From NCBI GenBank assembly GCA_965207125.1, contig OZ242263.1, positions 1,984,001-2,048,000 on the forward strand: DNA of 64,000 nucleotides, written 5' to 3'. The notes beneath the pieces were generated by a model. It did not search any database, had not been told where the DNA came from, and saw nothing but the letters and a program-made list of their open reading frames with translations. Positions 1 to 12,000 of this stretch are shown piece after piece (the first letter of the stretch is position 1; the number at the start of each line of letters is the position of its first letter). Source of the stretch: G965207125 sp965207125 (GTDB taxonomy: Bacteria > Pseudomonadota > Alphaproteobacteria > Puniceispirillales > UBA1172). A program made the position numbers and the translations under genes.

Positions 1-3000
1 GTTTCTATTGACGGCCTTAAGGTGGCTAAGGATCGTCTTCAGGATAATACGGATACACTCATTGATCTGGACAATGGTGAGGCCGGTGCTATTGCGATAG
101 AACTGGATAATATTGTGCCGCTGGTGGATTTTGCGCCTTTGACTATTACGCCCATAGGTGGCGCAGAGGGTGATAATATTAGGTTTGTCGTGCAGATTGG
201 CACGACCGCGAACCCAAAGACCGGTGAAAAGGGCGTTAGGTCGGTTTCAGTGGACGGTGATACCATCAAGACCATCACGGTTGTGACGTACAGTGATGGC
301 GCGACGTGGCAACAAGTGGCGTTTGCGGTCAATACGCATTCTACGGCGAAGGAGTTGGTGAGTGCTTCCCTTGCAATAAAATTTGAGGATTTTACGCCTT
401 TGATTATTACATCCCTCTTTGGAGGTTTATCGAGGGACAATGTCAAGTTTGTTGTGAAGATTGGCACGACCCCGAACCCAAGCACCGGTGAAAAGGGCGT
501 TGAGTCGGTTTCAGTGGTGGATGATATCATCACAGTTGTGACGTATAGCGATGGCGCAACTTGGGACCAAGTGGCGAGAGCAACTGAAAGGCTAGAGTTG
601 ATTAATATTAGAGCGCTTCCTGAGACTCGAGATCATGATGCTGAGGCGGTGGTCTTGTATGAAAGCAATTATGAAGCTGTGGTAAATTTGGCGGATTTCG
701 AGCCTCTTGAGATTGTGGCCGATGAAGGTGGTTCGGCGGGTAATAATATCAGGGTTTTCGTGCGGATTGGTACGACCGCAAACCCAAAAATTGGTGAAAA
801 GGGCGTTGAGTCGGTTTCAGTGGTGGATGATGTCATCACGGTTGTGACGTATAGCGATGGCGCAACTTGGCAACAAGTGGCGAATGCGATCAATAGGGAC
901 TCTAAGGCGCGAGATTTGGTTGATGTTGATGCGGCTCCGGCGACTGCTGAGAATGACGCTGAGGCAGTGAATTTGTATTTAGATAGGGGTTTTGAGGCAA
1001 GACTGCCTACGGTGCTTGAATTCTTGGCTGCAAATGAAACCTATATTTTCGTGGAGATTGGCACAACCGCGAACCCACAGACCGGTGAAAAGGGCGTTGA
1101 GTCAGTTTCAGTGGACGATGATACCATCACTGTTGTGACATACAGTGATGGCGCGACTTGGGAACAAGTGGCGGAGGCTATCAATGATGAAGCGGGGACG
1201 TTGGTTGATGTTGAAGCGCCTCCGGAGGCGGCAGGGAGTGATGCTAAGGCGGTTACTGTGTATTTAGAGGGTGGTTCGGAGAAGGAGAGGCTTGTGGTGT
1301 TTGAATTCAGGGTTAACGAGCCAATCTTTGTTGAGACCGATACCGATTTCTTCAAGGACTTTGAAGATCCTCTTATCAACTTCTCCAACGCAACTTATAT
1401 CAAGTTGGAAGACGGTAGGCTTTCGGAAGAAATACCGTTGTCCAATCTTAACGATCCGAGCATTGCTCTAGAACTTTTAAACCCCTTAATCTTTGGTAAG
1501 ATCACCGAGGCTGGCATATACACATTCAGGATCATAGGATTTGATATAAATGCATCTGCATCTCCTAATCCAAGCTATAAAATTACGTTTATAGTATCGG
1601 AGAATAAACCCCCTGTGGTTGATACTGAAGTTGAAGCACAAGAAGGAGTGCTGGATGAGACGATCACGCCGATTGATCTGAGCGATCTTTTCCGCGACCC
1701 CGAAGGCGATCCACTCACCTTGACGGTGACACTTGAAGATGGAAGGGCGTTAGAGGCAATCGGGCTTGAGTACACCTCCAGAACAGACCCTGTAACAGGC
1801 GTGGTCACCAGAGCAATTATAGGCAGGCCGAACACCAGCGGCGAACACACAATTAAGGTCGTAGCAGAGGACAGCAGGTTCGTGGATGGCGATGAGGTGA
1901 AGGAAGCATCGGCCCCGTTCACATTTATCATTAGTATTCCTAACCCTCCAAGCGTGACGGAAGGCCAGGAGATCCCACCGATTGATTTAAGCTCTCTATT
2001 CGAAAATACCGATATCAGCGCGCTGGCCGTGTCGGTGCATCGGATCATAACTGAGACGGTGGATGGGGTCACAACTATAACAAAAACGGCCGTTAATTTG
2101 AGCGATATCGGGCTTACCCACAATATGATCTCTGATGAAATCATTGGCAGACCGACTGATATTGGTACTTACGAATTTACGATCACAGCTTTCTATGTAG
2201 ACGCAACTGCTCGTGTTGTGACAAGGCGCATTGAGGTGGTGGAGCAAATAATCGAGGGCGAAAACATAGCTTCGGTTACTGAAGATGGCGATGACGGCGA
2301 TGTCAACACGGGAGTGCTCACTATTAAAACTACTGTGTCAAATCCTCCAGCCATCGTGCTTGTAGATGCTAATGGTGACGATAGCGGTGGTAGTGTCACT
2401 GGCTCGTATGGCACGATGACTTTTGACGGAATGACTTGGATTTACACGCTGGATAATACGAAACCGGAAACGCAGGCGTTGAGTGTATTGGATGAGGATG
2501 AGCCTCCAATAACTGAAATTTTCACCTTTACCGCTGAGACCGCCACGGGGAATGTTATCTTCGCTGTGACCGTGACGATAACAGGTGTTAATGATCCTCC
2601 TGTGGCGGACACAACTATCGCTGATCAAGAATGGCTGATAGGTAAAGCGATCGAAGCGATTGATCTGAACAACTTTTTCACTGACGCTGAGGGCGACACC
2701 GTGACTCTGACGGTGATGGTGAGATTGAGTGATGGTACTAAGGTAGGGTTGGATACGATCGGTCTTTCCTATAACGAGACCACCAAACTGATCACTGGCA
2801 ATCCGAACACCTCTGGCACTTACACGATCGTTATCGAGGCGAATGACGGCCACGGTAATATCACTACTTCGGAATTTAACATTGAGGTCGTGAAACTGCC
2901 GGTGATCACTCCTACTAATACTGAGAACGAGGTTCTCGAATCTGCTACTAGCGCGGTTACGGAAGATGATGAAACCCCCGTCACAGGAATACTCTCAATT

Positions 3001-6000
3001 ACTGAGGGGCTAAGTGAGCCTCCAACCATCGTGCTTGAGGATGGTAGTGATACCAATGATGACGGTACGTTTAATCTCGAAGGTAAATACGGCACGCTGG
3101 CTTTTGTGGTGTCTACTGGCGTTTGGACGTACACATTGGACGCACGGGCGCAGATGTTGAAGGGAGGAACTTCAGGAATTGAAACCTTTACCTTTACCGC
3201 TGAAAACGCAACCCCCATCACAGTGACCATCACGGTGGTTGGGGTGAATGATGCCCCTGAGGTTAATGATGAGATCCTGACCGCTATTAATGGGCAAACC
3301 GGGACGATAGGTCAAGAGATCACGGCCATTGATCTAAGAAGTCTTTTCTCTGATGCGGACGGTGATACTCTAACTCTGACGGTGATGTTTCTTGATAGCG
3401 ATGGAAACCCAGTAAATACCGGCCTTTCCTATGACGAGGCCACCAAACTGATCACTGGCGCGCCAACTGACGCTGGCACGTACATGATTAATGTCGTGGC
3501 GACTGATAGCAATGGAGCGTCCTTTACTTCGTCATTCAATATTGTAGTTGTAGAGCAAATAATCGCGGGTATTGGTACTGGTGAGGTGACAGAAGATTCC
3601 ATCAACAATACCGCTAGTGGAGCCCTTGGCCACATCACTGGTGCTGGCCCAGCCATCACACTTAAGGATGGTACTGATGCCGATCTGGACGGTGCGTTTA
3701 TTCGCGAAGGCAAATACGGCACGATGAGTTTTGTCGCAGAGGGCGTGGGCATTGGTAGTGCTAGCGGCTGGACTTACACGCTGGATAACACGAGAGCGGT
3801 AACGCAGGGGTTGAAGGAGGGTGAGGAAGCAATTGAAACCTTTATCTTTACCGCTGGGGACGCTAGTTTTGCTGTGACCATCATAGTAGTTGGTGTCAAT
3901 GATGCCCCTGAGGCTGCGGTTAAGGAGGACGGCATTACCCTTGTGTCCAGCGACCCTCAAAGCGGGACAGTAGGCCAGCCAGTTAGTATTGACCTGAGCA
4001 CTCTTTTCACTGACCCTGACAACGATCCATTGGTCTTGATAGTGACGCTTGATGATGATTCGGCGCTGAGTACGATCGGGCTTTCCTATGACGATGCCTC
4101 CAAACTGATCACTGGCACGTTACTAGAAACCCTCGCCGCTGGCTCTTACACGATTAAGGTTGTGGCGACTGATAGCAATGGGGCGTCCTTCACTTCGTCA
4201 TTTATCCTTGAAGTCGTGGAGCAAACAATAGCGTCCAGTGGTGATGTTACAGGCTCGGTGATCGAAGATGATGCACTCAAAAACTCTGCCTCAGGAACGA
4301 TTGAATTTCTTACTATATCATCTTTAGACGAAATCGAGCTTGAAGGTAGTACTGAGGATTCGAATAATGCCGGTACGTTTAGTCGCGAAGGCACATACGG
4401 CCGAATGGATTTTGTGACGTCTACTGGCGTTTGGACTTACACGCTGGATGATCGGGCGGATGCATTGAAGGCAAATACTTCGGTAGAGGAGGTCTTCACT
4501 TTTGTTGATAGCGGCACTGGCGCTATTTTCACCATTACCATCACAGCGACTGGCGTGAATGATGACCCTGTGCTTACGCCTGACATCGATATTCTGATTC
4601 AAAACGAGATAGTAAATCAAAGAATTGATGCGATTGATCTGAGCGGTTTTTTCATTGACCCGGATGGCGATGAATTGACTCTGACGGTGACGCTTGAAAA
4701 TGGAGATGCGTTAAGCACGATCGGTCTTTTCTATGACGAGTTCGCCAGCGAGATCACCGGCAGGACGAATAAACTGGGCTCTTACACGATCAAGGTCGTG
4801 GCAAGCGATGGCTTTGAAGGTAGTGAAGAAGCCGTGGTGACATTTAAGCTTGAGGTTACGTTGCCGACTGAGATCGTCGGGTATACGGGGCAACCGATTG
4901 TGGAATTAGATCTGAGCAGCCTTTTCACAGGACCTGATGGTGAGAAGTTGGCGGTAGAGGTGATGTTCCTTGATAGCAATGGCCTCTCCATCGAAACCGG
5001 ACTTACATACAGCGAGATTACAGACTCCACAGGCAATGTCATTGGTGGAAAAATCACTGGTACGCCAACTGAAATTGGTACTTACATGATCAAAGTTGTA
5101 TCGACAGGTACTGTGAGCGGGCAGGTTTACGAGAGGACTTTTGAACTTGTGCTGAATGATGTGAGGCCGCCGACTCTTACTTTTATGGAGGTGCAGGACG
5201 TTGCTGTTGCGGATCTCGCGGTCATTGAGGATTCGGGCCCGCCGACTGAGGAGAAGATCATCTATTTCAATGACCCTGATCCAAAAATAGATAATCCAGA
5301 GGTATCATCGCGCAACCAGTTAGAAATTAGCATAGGCGCCCAAGGTGGCACGGCCGCCGACGTTGCCGCCGCCAGAACCGAGTTTCAATCGGAGTTTGGA
5401 AATTCCGATGTGAGGATTCTTGCCTCAATTGATTTTTCTGATACTGAGGAAAAATATGAGGTTGAGGGTAAATACGGACGGTTTATTATCACGAGAACAA
5501 GGGGTGATGATGATCCTAATGGGAGGCCTGGTGAGATTAGCTATTATTATGAGCATTATCAGGACGGCGATGCCAACTATGAGAACATTAATACACTAAA
5601 AAAGGACGAGAGAGCTTATGACGTGCTGACGATCTGGGCAGTGGACTTGCTGACTGAAGCGGAATCGCAGCAACTCATCGCCAACGCCAGCAGCGAAGTC
5701 CCGCAATCGGCCCTAGATCGGCGGGTATTCAAGACGGTTGTTGTCGAGATCTCTGGCGCGAATGATGCCCCAGAGGTGGTATCAAAGACCCTCGACGTTC
5801 TTTACGTGGTTAATCAGGATATCAGTATAGCTATAGAGGCCGATAACTTCTCTGACCTAGATGGCGATCAACTGACAATAACTGCGAGGCTGGTTAATGA
5901 CTCGGTGCCGGCTAATGACTCGAATTTAAGCGAAATCGGCGATTTTGGCTATGACGAAAACACCAGAACAATCACCGGTGTAATTGATGCTAGTGGCAAG

Positions 6001-9000
6001 CACACGATTAGGGTCATAGCGGAGGACGGTAATGGCGGCGTGGCGAGCTATACTTTTATCCTGTCCAATAACGTAGAGGATATTACTAATACGCAGCCGG
6101 TTGTGACGTTAGGGGATGGCGAAGGTGGTGGTATCGAGCAAATTCTAGAATTGACCGCTGGGGTCGCAGTTGCATCCGACACTGACACAGGCTTTGATAT
6201 CACATACAGCGACGCCGATGACGCCAATTCTGCTACTGATGATGATGGGGAGGTAGACTACGACTTCTATCAGTTGGGGCTCGATAATGGTGGCAATACA
6301 ATAAGGATACGCCCCGCCAACACTTTATTCTTTGTTGACCCTGATGGCAGTATCATTCTCAAGCAAGGAAGTGCTTTTACCTCTGACACGTCCTTTGAAG
6401 TTACGGCCACTGATGGTGAAGGCATTAAATCGGCTCCACAAGTATTCACAATTACTGTCACTGAGCCCGACCTCCGTCCATACCTTAGTTTGGGCAACGA
6501 TGAGACACAAAACCTTCTTGAAAACCTAGAAGGTCAGAATACGCAACTTCACCGATTGATTATTCAGGATAGTGACACGGGGCCTGAAGTTTTTACTTCA
6601 GAGAGTTTCACCATCACCGGCATCGAGGCGGATAAATTCACTGTCAAGAAGGTTGGTAACAATTGGTATCTGAGCCTGAAGAATGGGGAATCTTTGGATC
6701 ATGAATCCCTCATAGATGATGTTTTAAATCTTCAGATTAGGGTTTCTGACGGCGTCAATGTTTCAGACCCACTAGATGTGATTGTCAACGTGGTTGACGT
6801 GCTTGAGAATGACCAGTTTCCCATCGAGATCCTCAATGATGATGATATCAATGATGATGGTGAGGATGAGCCAGTGCTATTCCATGGTGATGGTGGCACG
6901 TTGATCGTCTATAAGACGAAAGTTTCTGTCGATGTTGAAGGCGCCCCAGTGACTTATGTGCTTAGGGGGGACGACGCTGATCTGTTTACCATCAACTCAA
7001 GCGGTGTGGTGAGTTTCAAATCAAACGCTTTTGCTGCTTTCGATACGCTCGCGTCTTTTGAGTTTACCATCATCGCGCAAAGTGGTGGTGCTGAGGATAG
7101 AAAAACGGTTACCGTCGCTAATAATAGCCCTCCGGTTATCAGTTCCACATCGTCCCCCAAGGGTAGGGCTATCGGCGATGAATATGGTCCAGATCTACCG
7201 ACAGACCCCGATGATGAAGTGCCTGAGGATACTGAAATCACCTATTATTGGTTCGCTGGAGACAGTCGTTTTAGAGGAATTGGAGAGACACCAACAGAAG
7301 CAGAGTTGGAGAGTTTGGTCAATGGCAATATCCTCAATAGCGCAGGTAACGCCATCACCCCTCTTGTCGGCGAGAATAACAGACTGCTCACGCTTAAAAG
7401 GGAATATATAGAGAAAGAAATTTGGCTGGTTATTAAGATCACCGATACGGACGGGGATACCAGCTATCATTACTGGGCCGCTAGTGCATCAGAGGGAGGA
7501 GGACGCTTTGATATCATTGGTGACACCAGAGATAAAGCGGCCACTCTTGTTGAGAACGACAATGGTAATCTGAATCTGCGTGACTTTATCGGCTTTAGTG
7601 ATAATGATTACCTCAGCTTCACTGAGGACGATGATAATGGCACTCTGAATCTGAAAAGCTTCATTGAATTTGGTGATGATGATTACATCAGCTTCACTGT
7701 TGAATCTGGCGAAATGATTAGAGTCGGTAGCAGTGATAGCATTGCTGCAACCTATGAGTTTCAAGACGAAAATGGTATTCTAGCGGGTATTAAGTCGCTC
7801 GCGGACGGGGCATCAGCCTCTTTTGAGGCCGCCAAATCTGGCCGTTATTTTCTTAAGATATCTCATAATGGGGATGAGGATGATAAGGGCACATACGAAG
7901 TTAGTTTTGAGGGGATCAACGACAAACCCACCGACCTTCAGATAACAGAGCAGATCGAAGAATTGGATGTGGATACCGATCTTAGTCAACTAGGGATGAA
8001 GGTCGGGGTTTTGACCATCACTGATGACCCTTATGGCACTCATACTATTGAACTGACCGGGGAGGAGGCCGACTCGTTTGAAATCCGTGAACTCGCGGTC
8101 GAGAACCGATTGGTTAAGGAATTGTGGCTGAAATCTAGTGCTATCCTTGGCCCGCCAGGAGCAAAAACTGAAGTCAGCGTCACCGTTTCGGTTACAGCGA
8201 CCGGCGAGGGTAGTAATCCAGCCAGCCAAACCCTGACTATTCCCATCACTGGCATCAATAGCCAGCCCACGCTGACGGCCTCAGCTGGTGCTGCTGGTGA
8301 TTTGGATGAAAACGCCGTGGGAGCGGTTGTCAGCACAGTGGTTTTGGTCGCCGGCGATGATAACTTAAACACGGTCTTTGGGCCGATTCACTTTGAAATT
8401 TCCGCTCTGGACGGCGCAACCCAAGCGCAAATTGATCTTGCGGATAAATTCGAGGTTCGTGCGGAAAGCGGTAATTTCATATTGGCCTTGAAAAGCGGTA
8501 AATCCCTCGATTTTGAAACGGATGGGCCGGCCACCACACTCAGAATTCGCGTCGAGGATAGTTCAGGCGAATCCGAGACTCAATGGTCGGAGTATGTCAA
8601 CATAGAGGTCACTGTTAATAACTTAGATGACGGGGGCACGGCGCGCATCGATAATGAAACTGGCACCACACTGACCGCCACCGTCGTAGACCAAGATGGT
8701 ATCATAGATGGGTCTTTGAGTTATCGGTGGTTCAGAGATAACGTGGAAATTGCCGGCGAGACTAACCAGACCTATGATCTAGTGGAGGCTGACAGTGGCA
8801 CGACCCTGAAGGTAGAGGTCACCTATAATGATGAATTAGGAGGTAACAGTGTACTTCGGACGGTTACACAAACCCAAGAAATCCTTGATCTGATCAAACC
8901 CACGCTGATACCAAAAGACCTAATCGCCACAGGCGCAGTGGATGAAAACGCCGTGGGAGCAGCTGTCGGCACAGTGGTTTTTGTAGCCACTGATAATGAT

Positions 9001-12000
9001 CAAAGCACGGTCTTTAATGCGGATAGTTTTGACGTTTCCGCTGTGGACGGCGCCACCCAAGCGCAAATTGATCTAGCAAGTAAATTTGAGATTCGTGAAG
9101 AAAACGGTGATTTCATATTAGCATTGAAAGACGGGGAGTCGCTCGATTTTGAAACGGATGGGCCGACAATCACTTTACTCGTTAGTGTTAGCGACGGCCC
9201 GCTTCGTTCTGATGGTGTTCAGGTAACGGTGACCGTCAATAACTTGGATGAGAACGGCACGGTGACCATCAGTGATGATGCTACGGACGGTGTGCTAGAA
9301 CTTGGCACCACGCTGACCGCCACCGCCACCGACCAGGATGGTATCGTAGATAACTCTTTGAGTTATCAGTGGTTTAGAGATAACGTGGAAATTCTCAATG
9401 CAACCAGCCAGACCTATGTTTTAGTGGCAGCGGACAGTGGCGCACTCCTATCGGTGGTGGTCACTTATAATGATCAGCAGGATGACAGTGCGTCTCGGAC
9501 GGTTTCGGAAATGCGAGCAATCATACCTACGCTGACGGTTGCGACTGCGAACGGCAGTGTGAATGAAAACACCGCAGGAGCGGCGGTCAGCGCAGTAGTT
9601 TTTGAAACCAACGCTGTTGACCAAAATACGAGCTTTGAGGGGACTGACTTTGACGTTTCCGCTCTGGACGGCGCGACCCAAGCGCAAATTAATCTAGCGA
9701 ATAAATTCGAGGTTCGTGAGGAAAGCGGTAATTTCATATTGGCATTGAAAAGCGGTGCGTTGCTCGATTTTGAAACGGCTGGGCCGACAATTACTTTACT
9801 AGTCCGTGTTAGCGACGGCCCGCTTTCTTCTGCTGAGGTTCAGGTGACGGTGACTATCAATAACAGGAATGATCTCGGCGAAGCGAGAATCAGAGATAAT
9901 GCTACGGACGGCGTGCTAGAACTTGGTACCACATTGACCGCCACCGTCACCGATCCGGATGGTATCAGGATGGAGACTTTGGCTTATCAGTGGTTTAGAA
10001 ATAACACGGAAATTATCAGTGCAACCAGCCAAACCTATGATCTGGTGGAGGCTGACAGTGGCACGCGCCTGTCGGTACAGATCATATATAGTGATAAGCT
10101 GGACAATGTTAATAATCGGTCGATTACGCCATCCAGAAACATCACTGACCTGATCAAACCCGAACTGACGGCTTCAGCTTCTACCGTCGAAGTGAATGAA
10201 AACGATGTGGGGGTGACCACTGCCATGACTTTTGTGGCCACTGATAGTGAGCAAACTACGGTCTTTAATGCGGCTAGTTTTGAAGTTTCTGCTCTTGACA
10301 TCGCTACCCAATCACAAATTGATCTAGCGGATAAATTCGAGGTTCGTGAGGAAAACAGTGAGTTCATATTGGCATTGAAAGACGGGGAGTTCCTCGATTT
10401 TGAAACGGATGGGCCGACAATCACTTTACTAGTCAGTGTTAGCGACGGCACGCTTCGTTCTGATGATGTTCAGGTAACGGTGACCGTCAATAACTTGGAT
10501 GAGGACGGCACGGTGACCATCAGTGATGAGGTAGAGGGCGTGCCAGAACTTGGCACCACACTGACCGCGACCGCCACCGACCCGGATGATATCATAGATG
10601 GGTCTTTGAGTTATCAGTGGCGCAGAGATGGCGTGGACATTTCCGGCGCAACTAACCAGACCTATGATCTAGTGGACGCTGACAGTAGCACGACCCTATC
10701 GGTAGAGGTCACCTATCGCGATGAGCACGACAATACTGAGATTAGGACGGTTACGGAATCCAAAGCAATCCTTGATCTGATCAAACCCACACTGACGGCT
10801 TTGGTTACCGCTGGCGCAGTAGATGAAAACACCGCAGGAGTGGCGTTCAGCACAGTGATTTTTGAAGCCGCTGATAATAATCCAAGCACGGTCTTTGATG
10901 CGGCTAGTTTTGAAGTTTCTGCTTTTGATCTTGAGGACGCAACCCAGGTAGAATTAGCAAGTAAATTCGAGGTTCGCGAGGAAAATGGCGCTTTCATATT
11001 GGCGTTGAAAGACGAAGAGTCGCTGGATTTTGAAACGGATGGGCCGACAATCACTTTATTAGTCAGTGTTAGTGACGGCCGGCTTCTTTCTGATGGGGTT
11101 CAGGTAGTGGTAACTGTCAATAACTTGGGTGAGGATGGCGCGGTGACCATCACCGATGAGGTAGAGGGCGCGCTAGAACTTGGCACCACACTGACCGCGA
11201 CCGCCACCGACCCGGATGATATCATGGATGGCTCTTTGAGTTATCAGTGGCGCAGAGATGGCGTGGACATTTCCGGCGCAACTAACCAGACCTATGATCT
11301 AGTAGAGGCTGACAGTGGCACGACCCTATCGGTAGAGGTCACCTATCGCGATGAGCACGACAATACTGAGATTAGGACGGTTACGGAATCCAAAGCAATC
11401 CTTGATCTGATCAAACCCACACTGACGGCTTTGGTTACCGCTGGCGCAGTAGATGAAAACACCGCAGGAGTGGCGTTCAGCACAGTGATTTTTGAAGCCG
11501 CTGATAATAACCCAAGCACGGTCTTTGATGTGGCTAGTTTTGAAGTTTTCGCTTTTGATCTTGATGATGCTACCCAAGTAGAGTTGGCGAAGAAATTCGA
11601 GGTTCGCGAGGAAAACAGTGAGTTCATATTGGCGTTGAAAGACGGAGAGTCGCTGGATTTTGAAACGGATGGGCCAACAATCACTTTACTAGTCAGTGTT
11701 AGTGACGGCCGGCTTCTTTCTGATGGGGTTCAGGTGACTGTGACTGTAGTGAACCTTCAGGAAGGCGATAGTTCAATTTCCATCACCGAACCGGTCGTAT
11801 TTGTGGTCGGGGCCCAATTAGTCGCTAATTTGGGAGAGGATCCTGACCGTGGCGATGAGACAGCAACCTTCCAGTGGTTCAGAGATGGTGTGGAGATTTC
11901 CGGCGCGACTGGCCAGCGCTATGTCTTAACGGACGGCGATGAGGATACCCTGATCACTGTCAGGGCTACTTACACCGATGGTTTTGGCAATGAGACGATC

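Noticed and set aside
22..24. GTG as the start of the first adhesin
   Set aside because: The frame is open to base 1 and the first residues match the end of an internal module at about 25820, so the gene is cut by the window edge.
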